Below are positions 17,721 through 26,207 of a stretch of 64,000 nucleotides of DNA, piece by piece. Location: assembly GCF_001936575.1 (NCBI RefSeq), contig NZ_MSMP01000011.1, forward strand, positions 124,001 to 188,000. The letters are read 5' to 3'. Position numbers and translations under genes: made by a program. This DNA is from Tenacibaculum agarivorans (GTDB lineage: Bacteria; Bacteroidota; Bacteroidia; Flavobacteriales; Flavobacteriaceae). The notes under the pieces were generated by a model that saw only the letters and a list, made by a program, of their open reading frames with translations, was not told the origin of the DNA and ran no database searches. The stretch's first letter is position 1. The number at the start of each line of letters is the position of its first letter.

Positions 17721-18803
17721 ATGGTTAAAAAAATTACCCTGTTATTAATAGTATTATTTATAACTTCCAACGCTTTTACACAATCTGATAAAACTTGTGA
17801 TAATCCAGTTGATGAGCCTGCTCTAGATCTTAATAGTATTACAAAATGTGCGATTAAAGATTCAAATGAAAAGTCTGCAAAAAAAGTTACAGTCGAAGTA
17901 ACTTCCAGAAGAAGAGTTGTGAGGAAAAGAGATGCTGCTACTGGAGTAATGACTAGTGATTACTCTCATAAAATTGCAAGCATGAAAAAGAAAACAGATA
18001 TTATCAATACTTTAAATGTTAGTAAGAATAATACCGCAATTGTTCCTTTTAACTATGCAGATGAAATTCCATTATTCAAAAAATGTGAGAGTGCACCGAT
18101 ATACCAACAAGAAAAGTGTTTTAAATCTAAATTAGCAAATCATATTAGAAAGAACATGAAGTACCCTGTGGAGGCGTATGAAAAAGGTATTCAAGGTAGA
18201 GTACTGGTACATTTTGTAATTAGTAAGGAAGGAAAAGTAGAAAATATTAAAGCAATTTCCCCTTACAAAGGAGAAATACTAGGTAAAGAAGCTAAAAGAA
18301 TCATTAAAAAGTTGCCTCAATTTATACCAGGTAAGCATGGTGGAAGTTTAACAACAATTAAATATGGTTTACCTATTACTTTTAAAATACCGGGCGTAAA
18401 GCGTACTAATATTAGAAAAGTAAGTAAGAAGGTAATTGTAACCGATAAAACGTATGAATTCTCTGATTTAGAAGTGATCCCACAATTTAGTACATGTAAA
18501 CAAGCTGCTGATAAATCTTTACAATGCTTTAATAAAAATTTAGTGCAACACATACAAGATAATTTTGCTTATCCAACAGCTGCAATTGACAGTGAAATCC
18601 AAGGTACAGTTACCATTAAGTTTATAATTAATGATAAAGGTAAGGTGGCAAATATTGAAGCGAAAGGTCCTGCTAATGGAAAAATATTAGAAGATGCTGC
18701 AATTAAGTTGATTGAAAAGCTACCAGAATTTCAACCAGCACAAAAAAGTGGAAGGAAGGTTAATGCTAAATATTCTTTCCCTGTAGATTTTAAATTGAAT
18801 TAA
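17721..18803 (+). CDS. Secreted protein with two TonB C-terminal domains, paralogue 1
   Basis: 360 aa. A cleavable-looking signal (to about residue 20, NAFTQ) is followed by a conserved linker rich in Arg/Lys (VEVTSRRRVVRKRDAATGV) and two TonB_C-like domains (about 130-225 and 265-360). Each domain shows I..nl.YP..A...gi.G.V.V.F.I...G.V..i and ends with a beta strand of the type Y.fP..F.. . Classical TonB has an N-terminal anchor and a Pro-rich spacer; neither is seen, so energy transduction to receptors is uncertain. A terminator separates it from its paralogue at 19040, which is about equally long and highly similar. Confidence 0.88.
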   Translation: MVKKITLLLIVLFITSNAFTQSDKTCDNPVDEPALDLNSITKCAIKDSNEKSAKKVTVEVTSRRRVVRKRDAATGVMTSDYSHKIASMKKKTDIINTLNVSKNNTAIVPFNYADEIPLFKKCESAPIYQQEKCFKSKLANHIRKNMKYPVEAYEKGIQGRVLVHFVISKEGKVENIKAISPYKGEILGKEAKRIIKKLPQFIPGKHGGSLTTIKYGLPITFKIPGVKRTNIRKVSKKVIVTDKTYEFSDLEVIPQFSTCKQAADKSLQCFNKNLVQHIQDNFAYPTAAIDSEIQGTVTIKFIINDKGKVANIEAKGPANGKILEDAAIKLIEKLPEFQPAQKSGRKVNAKYSFPVDFKLN

Positions 18804-18833
18804 TTTTACATAAGAATAACTTTTGTTATTTAT

Positions 18834-18866
18834 AAACCACTCATTGTTTTGAGTGGTTTTTTTATT
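18834..18866 (+). terminator. Intrinsic terminator after TonB-like paralogue 1
   Basis: 10-bp perfect stem AAACCACTCA / TGAGTGGTTT with a 6-nt loop, followed by a T-rich run. Confidence 0.85.
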
Positions 18867-19039
18867 GTTTTTTAACTATTTTAAAATCAATATGATATGT
18901 TTGTTTTTTGAATGTAAAGAGCAATTCGTCGTAACACAATTACCATTCGTCTATACTAAAACGTTATTTGCTACATAACGTTAATTTAACATAGATTGAA
19001 ATGTTAAATTAGTATCATAATCCCTAAATTCCCCGTATT

Positions 19040-20119
19040 ATGTATAAAATCACTGCTATATGTGTAATGCTATTTGTTTTTGGTGTTTCTGCACAATCTA
19101 ATAAAACATGTAACAACTCAATAGATGAACCAGCGCTAGACCTTAATAGTATAACGAAATGTTCTACGAAGGATGCTGATGACAAACAAGCTAAGAAAGT
19201 AACAGTTCAGGTAACTTCAAGAAGAAGGGTAGTTAGAAAAAGAGACGAAGCTACAGGAGTGATGACAAGTGATTATAGTCACAAATTAGCGAGTATTAAA
19301 AAGAAGACAGATGTAATTAATACTTTAAATGTAAGTAATACAAGTGAGGTAGCTATGGTTCCTTTTGATTACGCTGATGAGATTCCTTTATTTAAAGGAT
19401 GTGAAAAAGAGCCAACATACAGGCAAGAAAAATGTTTTAAAGAAACGTTATCGAATCATATTAGAAAAAACTTGAGATATCCTGAAGAAGCTTACGATAG
19501 GGGAGTTCAAGGAAGAGTTTTAGTACATTTCTTAATTGATAAAGAAGGAAATGTAGGACAAATGAAAGTAATTTCGCCTTATAAAGGGGAGCAATTAGGA
19601 AAAGAAGCAGAGAGAATAATGAAGAAATTGCCACAATTTATACCAGGTAAACACTTAGGAAAAGCAGTAGCAGTAAAATATGGTTTACCTATTACATTCA
19701 GAATTCCAGGTGTAAGACCATCAAACGTTAGAAAAGTAAGTAAAAAGGTTGAAAAAACTGAAGTAACTTATGATTTTGCAATGGTACAGGAAATTCCTCA
19801 ATTTAAATCTTGTCAAAAATCGGGTGACAAATCATTACAATGCTTTAACAAGAATTTGGTACAACACATACAAGACAATTTTGCATATCCTAGTTTAGCA
19901 ATAGATAGGGAAATTGAAGGCATGGTAACTATTAAATTCATAATAAATGCAGAAGGTAAAGTAGTTAATGTTGAAGCTAAAGGACCAGCTGGGGGTAAAA
20001 TATTAGAAACTGCTGCAGCAAACTTAGTTGAGAAATTACCTGATTTTGTACCTGCTAAAAAAGATGGGAAAAAAGTGAATACTACTTATTCGTTCCCTGT
20101 TGATTTCAGATTAGATTAA
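19040..20119 (+). CDS. Secreted protein with two TonB C-terminal domains, paralogue 2
   Basis: 359 aa, same plan as the gene at 17721: signal peptide to about residue 19 (FGVSAQ), the linker VTSRRRVVRKRDEATGV, then two TonB_C-like domains (about 130-225 and 264-359). Long blocks are identical between the paralogues (for example NLVQHIQDNFAYP and KLPQFIPGKH), so this is a tandem duplication with moderate divergence. Each copy has its own intergenic region and terminator and may be expressed separately. A periplasmic or cell-surface role is likely; the partner receptor is unknown. Confidence 0.88.
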   Translation: MYKITAICVMLFVFGVSAQSNKTCNNSIDEPALDLNSITKCSTKDADDKQAKKVTVQVTSRRRVVRKRDEATGVMTSDYSHKLASIKKKTDVINTLNVSNTSEVAMVPFDYADEIPLFKGCEKEPTYRQEKCFKETLSNHIRKNLRYPEEAYDRGVQGRVLVHFLIDKEGNVGQMKVISPYKGEQLGKEAERIMKKLPQFIPGKHLGKAVAVKYGLPITFRIPGVRPSNVRKVSKKVEKTEVTYDFAMVQEIPQFKSCQKSGDKSLQCFNKNLVQHIQDNFAYPSLAIDREIEGMVTIKFIINAEGKVVNVEAKGPAGGKILETAAANLVEKLPDFVPAKKDGKKVNTTYSFPVDFRLD

Positions 20120-20162
20120 ATTTTTAACACAATAATAAATAATACAGGTTTTTAACTTAAGT

Positions 20163-20193
20163 AAAACCATCCAAATTATTGGATGGTTTTTTC
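20163..20193. terminator. Bidirectional terminator shared by the TonB-like gene and the TolC gene
   Basis: Stem AAAACCATCCA / TGGATGGTTTT (20163-20190) with a T-run to the right and an A-rich left arm. The TolC-family stop codon (20176-20178) falls in the loop and its last codons form part of the stem. Confidence 0.8.
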
Positions 20194-21591
20194 ATTATTG
20201 TCTTGGTTACTAAGCATTCTGTATAATGAAGCTTTGGATTTTAGAAACTTATTATTAGTGTCTATAAGCTTAAGTTGTGTTTCAATTAATTTTACTTCTC
20301 GATAATTAATTAAAAATAAAGAACCTTCACCTAAAATGAATTTACGCTCTTCAGCTTTTACAAGATTTTTATAATCATTGACCAACTCTTCTAAAGTTTC
20401 ATTTTGTCTTAAAGTAGAAGAAATTTCATTATCAATTGTTTTCATCTTGTTATTCAAATCCACTTTATTAGCGGAGATAACAAATTCGATATCTTGTAAT
20501 TGCAGTTTTGCTAACTTGAGTTCCGAACGTTCTTTTCTTAAAAACAATGGGATGTAAAAGTTTATACCTCCCTTGTAATTATTAGTGTTGAAATTGGTTA
20601 ACTCATTAAACTTAGGAGTTAAAAAATTATATTCTACATCTATTTTTGGAAGTAGATTATTCATTTTTAATCGCTTATTTACAATTAAACTTTGCTTTTC
20701 GTACTCTAAAGATTTTATTTTAAGGTGATTATCATTATTAATAGAGTCTAGTGTGTTCGTTTCAATATTTAAAGCACCGTCAATATTTTTAAAGGTATTA
20801 ACATCAGGTATAACAGAGGTTTCTAATTCTAAAGGAATATTATCACTTAACCATAAATAATTAGCAAGCTTTAACTTTGATTTTATATAAGATAATTTTG
20901 CTTTCTCTAAATCAAGTTTTCTGTTTTTTAGATTAATACTAGCTTCAAGTGTGTCTACAGCTGGTTTGTCACCCGCAAAATAACTCTTCTTTACAATGTT
21001 TAAACGATTATTGGCATTCTTAAGAAAATCTTCATAAACAATTTGAGTTTGATAATTTTTAAGCCACTCAAAATACGTAGTAATTGCATTATAAAGAATT
21101 TCATTTACTTGTAATTGTTGTTTAGCAATAGCTTGTTTAGTATACAACTTAGCTCTTTTCAATGTAGCCATTCTTTCGTTAGTCAATAAACCTTTTGCTA
21201 AAGAAAGTGATACACCAATCCCATATAAACCTTCATCAGGTACATTACGCTCTGGATTTAGAAAAATTCCAGAGTTGTTTTCATAATTAGCTTTAAATTC
21301 TATGCCGTACCAAGTTGGTATTTTGAATGTAGAATTTAACTTATCAAAATATTCTGTTTTCTTGAACTTTTTTCTATCATAATCTACAGCAATCTTAGGA
21401 TCGAAAGCACCTCTAGCTTTTAACAACTTAATTTCTCCTTCGGTACTAATTAATTTCGCCTGCTTTACAATGGGGTGGAACTGTTTTACATACCCAATAT
21501 ACTCTTCTAATAGAAGTATATTGTTATTATCAGTTTGCCCTATTAATGTGTAAATAGACAATGACAATAAGAGTAATAACTTACTTTTCAT
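20176..21591 (-). CDS. TolC-family outer-membrane efflux protein
   Basis: 471 aa. A signal peptide ends about residue 18 (YTLIGQ). Two OEP-type halves follow, with long coiled-coil helices (SINLKNRKLDLEKAKLSYIK; KLAKLQLQDIEFVISANKVD) and short beta segments. These proteins form trimeric barrels with a periplasmic tunnel. It is the last gene of the TetR-ABC-HlyD-TolC operon, 4 bp behind the HlyD gene, and so supplies the outer-membrane channel of a tripartite exporter. Confidence 0.94.
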   Translation of the reverse strand: MKSKLLLLLSLSIYTLIGQTDNNNILLLEEYIGYVKQFHPIVKQAKLISTEGEIKLLKARGAFDPKIAVDYDRKKFKKTEYFDKLNSTFKIPTWYGIEFKANYENNSGIFLNPERNVPDEGLYGIGVSLSLAKGLLTNERMATLKRAKLYTKQAIAKQQLQVNEILYNAITTYFEWLKNYQTQIVYEDFLKNANNRLNIVKKSYFAGDKPAVDTLEASINLKNRKLDLEKAKLSYIKSKLKLANYLWLSDNIPLELETSVIPDVNTFKNIDGALNIETNTLDSINNDNHLKIKSLEYEKQSLIVNKRLKMNNLLPKIDVEYNFLTPKFNELTNFNTNNYKGGINFYIPLFLRKERSELKLAKLQLQDIEFVISANKVDLNNKMKTIDNEISSTLRQNETLEELVNDYKNLVKAEERKFILGEGSLFLINYREVKLIETQLKLIDTNNKFLKSKASLYRMLSNQDNNEKTIQ

Positions 21592-21595
21592 ATGA

Positions 21596-22963
21596 CTATT
21601 TTATTTTTAGCTTAAGTTTATCTTCTTTTTTTTCTTTCTTTTGAGGTTGATAGAAGTTAGGAGGAAAGCTGTTAATTTGTCTCCATAATTCAAACCAAAT
21701 AGGAACATTATCTAACAACGCAATTGTTTTAGCGCCCGAACCTACTCTAATTGCCTCAGGCCAAGCTGCAGTATCTTTATTTGGCGCTAAAAGTACTCTG
21801 TACATACCATTATCACTAATAAAGTTTTCTATAGCTACTACCTTTGCTCCGTAAGTTCCATAAGAAACATTTGGCCAACCACTAAATACAATTGCAGGCC
21901 AACCATCAAACTCAATTCGAACATCTTCATCTATATGAATTAATGGTAAATCAATTGGTCTTACAAACATTTCAACAGCTAACTCATAATTAGCAGGCAT
22001 AATACCAACCAATTGCTCTCCTTCTTTAAATGTTTCACCAATTCCGCCTTTTATTGCTTTGTTAATATAACCATCTTGTGGAGCTGTTATATATAGTAAA
22101 CTTGTTCTTTTAGTATAGTTTGCTACACTAGTTTCTAATTTTGATACTTGTACTTCGGTATCTAAAGTAGCAGATCGAGCAGTAAATAAATTGCTTTCAG
22201 CTTTTGAGATTTTATCTTGATAAGTTGCATTAAGAGTAGTAATAGCTAACTCGGTATTAATTACATTATTCTGAGAAGTCAAATATTTATTCTGTTGAGA
22301 GATTAATTTAGCATTAGCTTCCTGAAATTTAGCTCTTTTATCTTCAACATCTTTCACGGCCTTTATCCCTTCTTTTTGAAGTTCAATAACACGATTCAAT
22401 TGTGTTTCAGCTATAGAACTCTTAGTTTTAATAGCTTCTAAATCAATACTATCACTTTTTACTTTTAAATGTGCTTGTATCAGTTTATTTTTTGCCTGTT
22501 TTAGTTTTAAAGTTCTTTCGCTTTGTAAAGCTTTGATCTGATTTTCTAAAGCTGTTACTTTATTTCGATACGCACCAATAGATTGTGTTTTAATATTCAA
22601 CTGATCTTGCGTTCGTCTGGCAAGTTGACCGTCAAAATATTCACTTTTAACTTCAGAAATTCTAAGAATTGTATCTCCTTTTTTTACAAAATCTCCTTCT
22701 CGAACATACCACTCTTCAATTCTACCAGGAATTTGTGATTGCAATGTCTGTGGTCTTTGATTAGGTTTTAATGTGGTAACATTTCCTTTACTTGAAATAT
22801 TTTGTGTCCATGGTAAAAACAATATAATCAAAAGTATTACTGAAAAAGCTAGCAAGAACTTTCTAAAACTTTTATGATATTCAACGGAAAAAATCTCTTT
22901 TCCAGAATCGTATTTAGTAATATCAATATCGTTAGCAATTGAATTTTTTGATATATTAAGCAT
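21596..22963 (-). CDS. HlyD-family membrane-fusion (periplasmic adaptor) protein
   Basis: 455 aa. A cytoplasmic N-terminus leads to one membrane helix (about 35-52), a biotinyl-lipoyl-like segment (GRIEEWYVREGDFVKKGDTI), a long coiled coil (about 105-290), the second half of the lipoyl domain (ITAPQDGYINKAIKGGIGE) and a beta-barrel domain (VEMFVRPIDLPLI). The C-terminal tail is very Lys-rich. It overlaps the upstream ABC gene by 8 bp and lies 4 bp before the TolC gene, so the three are translationally coupled parts of one export system. Confidence 0.95.
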   Translation of the reverse strand: MLNISKNSIANDIDITKYDSGKEIFSVEYHKSFRKFLLAFSVILLIILFLPWTQNISSKGNVTTLKPNQRPQTLQSQIPGRIEEWYVREGDFVKKGDTILRISEVKSEYFDGQLARRTQDQLNIKTQSIGAYRNKVTALENQIKALQSERTLKLKQAKNKLIQAHLKVKSDSIDLEAIKTKSSIAETQLNRVIELQKEGIKAVKDVEDKRAKFQEANAKLISQQNKYLTSQNNVINTELAITTLNATYQDKISKAESNLFTARSATLDTEVQVSKLETSVANYTKRTSLLYITAPQDGYINKAIKGGIGETFKEGEQLVGIMPANYELAVEMFVRPIDLPLIHIDEDVRIEFDGWPAIVFSGWPNVSYGTYGAKVVAIENFISDNGMYRVLLAPNKDTAAWPEAIRVGSGAKTIALLDNVPIWFELWRQINSFPPNFYQPQKKEKKEDKLKLKIK

Positions 22964-24626
22964 AGCTGTTTATTTTTAAATTTCCATTATCTAAACAAAG
23001 GTGTTTACTACATTTTTCTTTCCAGGTACTATCGTTACTTACTACAATTAATCCCCAAGGTCTAATAGGGTCAGTAATATAGTTAACAATGCGTTCCACT
23101 TCTTTTGTTTTTAGTTGGTATACTGGATCTTCTAAAATCAAAAGTTTAGGTTTTTTTGCTATAGCTCTTGCTAAGATTATTTTTTTATTAATTGAGTAAG
23201 CTACTTGTCTTCCTTCTGGCTCTATAACTGTATTTAAACCATTGGGTTGTAGTTTTAAAAAGTCTACTAATCCTACAACTTCAAAAATTTCATAAATTTC
23301 TTTATCGGAAATGTTAGGGTCATTTAAAGTAATGTTTTCTCTTAGTGTACCTTCAAATGGTGTTTCATTTAAAAATGAAATACCAAGTTTAGATCTGTAA
23401 TCTTTTATGTTAAGGCTGTCTATAGATAAATTATTAACATGTACTGAGCCAGAAGTTGGTTCAATTAATCCAGGGATTAGTCGTAAAAAACTAGCTTTAC
23501 TTGATACACTCTTTCCTTCAATTAAAATTCGATCTTTTTGATTGATTTCAAAAGAGACATCATTTAAAATAGGTTCATTTCTGGTGTGCGCTTTGTAGGT
23601 AACGTTTTCTATAGAAATATGAAGTTCTTCTTCTATAATTTCTCCCTTTTGATTCTCTATAGACTTATCTGTAACCTGTCCTAATTTTTCAATAGAAGTT
23701 AATACGTCATAAAAGGATTCTAAGCCTAAAATTAATTTCTCTACTGAACTGATAACTAAGATTACAATAATTTCTGCTGCAACAAACTGCCCGATGTTCA
23801 TTTTTTGATCCAGTACTAAATATCCTCCAATTAATAAAAGTCCAGCGGTTACTAATACTTTAAAACTAATCATTTGGATGAATTGTAAGACTAGAATTTT
23901 AAAGTGGCTTTCTCTAGAGTTTAAGTATTCTTTTACTAATTCATCATTTTTCTGAAGTGCAAGATTAGTTTTTCCTGATAATTTGAAACTAATAACAGAT
24001 CTAGCTACTTCTTGTAACCAATGCACAACTTTATATTTATTCTTAGATTCTTGTAAACTAGTATCTATTCCTCTTTGAGCAGTAAACTTAAATACGATGT
24101 AGACTAAAAGTATTAGTAGAATACCAAAAATGATAAAGAAAGGATGATAAAAAGAAAGTAGAAATAGTGCAAACACAATTTGTAAGAATGCAGAAGGAAC
24201 ATCAATTAAAATTTTAGATAATCCTTTTTGAATAGTTAATGTATCAAAAAAACGATTGGCTAGTTCAGGTAAATAGTAATGTTCTAGCTCTTTCATTTTA
24301 ATTTTAGGAAAACGGTAACTTAATTCAAAAGAAGCTCTAGTAAATATTCGTTGTTGAATAGTTTCTATAATTCTTAGTTGCATTAGTTTTAGTGTTCCGG
24401 AAAAAGCAACTCCTAAGGTTACTAAGAAAACTAAAACAACCCAAGAAGCAGATACTTGTGCACCCTGTAATAAATTTATAATAGCTTGTATACCTAATGG
24501 TAATGAGAGGGCTACTAGACCTTCAAAAATAGCAAAATATGCAATTTGGAAAGTGTCTTTTCGTTCAAGTTGTATCAAACCAACAAATCGTTTCCATGGA
24601 GATAAAGAATTAGTTGTCATTAGCAA
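22956..24626 (-). CDS. ABC exporter (membrane plus nucleotide-binding domain) with degenerate ATPase motifs
   Basis: 556 aa. An ABC-type transmembrane domain (about 15-310, six helices) is fused to a nucleotide-binding domain (about 335-556). The fold-level landmarks of the latter are recognisable, but every catalytic motif is altered. Walker A reads GKSVSSKAS (371-379), keeping Lys but losing two Gly. The Q-loop Gln is Leu or Asn (about 419-420). The signature LSGGQ is YSINK (477-481). Walker B ends LLILED (Glu/Asp swapped, 499-500). The H-switch His is Asn (531). The frame is intact and the gene overlaps both neighbours, so it looks maintained. No C39 peptidase domain is present. It may be a very weak or structural ATPase; cargo unknown. 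Confidence 0.9.
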   Translation of the reverse strand: MLMTTNSLSPWKRFVGLIQLERKDTFQIAYFAIFEGLVALSLPLGIQAIINLLQGAQVSASWVVLVFLVTLGVAFSGTLKLMQLRIIETIQQRIFTRASFELSYRFPKIKMKELEHYYLPELANRFFDTLTIQKGLSKILIDVPSAFLQIVFALFLLSFYHPFFIIFGILLILLVYIVFKFTAQRGIDTSLQESKNKYKVVHWLQEVARSVISFKLSGKTNLALQKNDELVKEYLNSRESHFKILVLQFIQMISFKVLVTAGLLLIGGYLVLDQKMNIGQFVAAEIIVILVISSVEKLILGLESFYDVLTSIEKLGQVTDKSIENQKGEIIEEELHISIENVTYKAHTRNEPILNDVSFEINQKDRILIEGKSVSSKASFLRLIPGLIEPTSGSVHVNNLSIDSLNIKDYRSKLGISFLNETPFEGTLRENITLNDPNISDKEIYEIFEVVGLVDFLKLQPNGLNTVIEPEGRQVAYSINKKIILARAIAKKPKLLILEDPVYQLKTKEVERIVNYITDPIRPWGLIVVSNDSTWKEKCSKHLCLDNGNLKINSYA

Positions 24627-25290
24627 GTGTTTTTATAACTAAGTGAGTATAAAATTGAGTTGGTGTAACCGATTCGTTACAATTGGTAATAGTAGTGAAA
24701 TGTTGTTTCATAAATTGTTGATGTAAAGCTCCTTCTGTAATAGAACTAGCCAGGCTTAAAGGGTATTCATAGTCTTTATTATATTCTGAAATAATTTCAG
24801 CCAATCGTCTTACTACTCTTTTGTAAGGGAGGAAATACCCTTCTTTGTTTTCAGAATCTACACTTTTGGTTAAATATGATTTTGAATTTTCATTGATGAT
24901 AATTTTATTTAATAATACCTCATTAATGTGAGAGAAATTCTGATCTTCTTGGGTTGTTCTAGTTACAATTTCAACAGCTTTGATAACTTTTTCTTTAGCA
25001 TCTTTAATGCTGAATGTTTCAATAACGAGTTGATACTCTAACCATCTCCAATACCAAGAGCTTAAGTAGATGAGTAGTTTGTGTTTACTTTCAAAATAAC
25101 GGTAAATAGAACTTTCATTAGAACCTATTTTAGTTCCTAGTTTTTTAAAGTTGAAATTTTCAAAACCAATTTCTTCTATAAGAATAATACTGTTTTCGAC
25201 TATCTTTTTTCCTAATGTTGAAGACTCAGGGTTCTTTAAATAAATCCCTTCAGGTACTTCAATCTTTATGCTTGAAAGTAATTTATCCAT
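24610..25290 (-). CDS. TetR/AcrR-family regulator of the export operon
   Basis: 226 aa from the ATG at 25290. A seven-codon longer frame would need a TTG start overlapping the -7 box, so I reject it. The TetR helix-turn-helix lies about residues 28-68 (IEEIGFENFNFKKLGTKIGS, SSIYRYFESKHKLL). The C-terminal domain shows no recognisable ligand site. It overlaps the ABC exporter gene by 17 bp and is first in the operon, so probably an autoregulating repressor of the exporter. A palindrome sits next to the promoter. It is divergent from another TetR-like gene at 25442. Confidence 0.92.
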   Translation of the reverse strand: MDKLLSSIKIEVPEGIYLKNPESSTLGKKIVENSIILIEEIGFENFNFKKLGTKIGSNESSIYRYFESKHKLLIYLSSWYWRWLEYQLVIETFSIKDAKEKVIKAVEIVTRTTQEDQNFSHINEVLLNKIIINENSKSYLTKSVDSENKEGYFLPYKRVVRRLAEIISEYNKDYEYPLSLASSITEGALHQQFMKQHFTTITNCNESVTPTQFYTHLVIKTLANDN

Positions 25291-25308
25291 TATTGATTGT
25301 TTTTTTTG

Positions 25309-25331
25309 CAAATATAATAGTAATACTATTA
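25309..25331 (-). promoter_or_regulatory. Promoter -7 box and overlapping palindrome of the TetR-ABC-HlyD-TolC operon
   Basis: On the minus strand TATATTTG (25316 to 25309) fits the -7 consensus, 18 nt before the ATG at 25290. Directly upstream lies a palindrome, TAATAGT / ACTATTA around AAT (25315-25331). An operator overlapping the -7 region suits repression by the first gene of the operon. The AT-rich context makes chance palindromes more likely, so confidence is moderate. Confidence 0.5.
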
Positions 25332-25441
25332 ATAAAAAGTTAAAATAATATTATTGTTTAACCTTTTTGCTTTTAAATTAAACATAAAATAAGTATCTTT
25401 GAAGTGACTAAAGCATATAATGCAATTAAAATCAGTTTATA

Positions 25442-26098
25442 ATGGCTAAAAAGAAAAATATTAGCAAACAAGATATAATAACTATGTATATGGATTATGT
25501 GTTAGAGCACAATGAAGATCCAAAGTCTGTATACAAATTTGCAAAAGAAAATAATTTTGATGAGCAGTTATTTTATCAAAGTTTTACTTCCTTCGAAGCG
25601 GTGAAAAAGTCAATTTTTACTGCTTTTTTTGAAAATACTATAAGTTTACTTCATAAAAGTGAAGAATACGAAACCTTTGATGCAAGAAATCAATTGTTGA
25701 GTTTTTATTATACTTTTTTTGAGCTCCTAACAGCTAATAGGAGTTATGTAGTCTATGCACTTCAGCAAAACAATTCAAAATTAAATGCAATCAAATCTCT
25801 TGGTGAATTACGTAAACATTTTAAAAAGTATGTAGATAATTTACCTATTGAGAAATTAGAAGTAAAGCAAGAACGCTTAGAAAAAATACAAGACAGAGCC
25901 ATTAGTGAGAGTGCTTGGGCTCAACTTATAATTACTATGAAATTTTGGATGGAAGATACTTCTGCTTCTTTTGAGAAAACAGACTTGTTTATTGAAAAAG
26001 CAGTAAATGCGAGCTTTGATATACTTAATATAGCACCAATTAAAAGTGTTATAGACTTAGGAAAGTTTTTATTAAAAGAGAATTTAATGAAATCATAA
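25442..26098 (+). CDS. TetR-like regulatory protein
   Basis: 218 aa, helical throughout. The N-terminal ~60 residues resemble a TetR helix-turn-helix (VYKFAKENNFDEQLFYQSFT, then FEAVKKSIFTAFF), though weaker than usual. The rest resembles the TetR C-terminal domain of a flavobacterial group found beside AarF/UbiB kinases. Transcribed divergently from the other TetR gene, 151 bp from its ATG. A -7 box TATCTTTG lies at 25394-25401 (TTG at 25367-25369, spacing 24, slightly long). It heads the plus-strand block that leads into the photolyase genes and may control it. Confidence 0.75.
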   Translation: MAKKKNISKQDIITMYMDYVLEHNEDPKSVYKFAKENNFDEQLFYQSFTSFEAVKKSIFTAFFENTISLLHKSEEYETFDARNQLLSFYYTFFELLTANRSYVVYALQQNNSKLNAIKSLGELRKHFKKYVDNLPIEKLEVKQERLEKIQDRAISESAWAQLIITMKFWMEDTSASFEKTDLFIEKAVNASFDILNIAPIKSVIDLGKFLLKENLMKS

Positions 26099-26207
26099 AT
26101 TAATTAGGGTTAGTCATTTCGAGTTTATACTTTGAAATGATTTTATGTGTGAGAGTTTTAATAAAGATTCAATTTTTTTTGAATCTTCTGAATTAAAAAA
26201 TAAACAA

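Noticed and set aside
20176..24626. Exporter of the GG-leader peptide at 7031
   Set aside because: The ABC protein lacks a C39 peptidase domain, the operon is 13 kb away, and its ATPase is degenerate; linkage is not supported.
25291..25311. TTG start adding seven codons to the TetR gene
   Set aside because: It would overlap the -7 promoter element; the ATG at 25290 fits a normal leader.
26145..26207. Longer start for the AarF/UbiB gene
   Set aside because: The 21 added residues do not resemble the family's N-terminus; the ATG at 26208 does.
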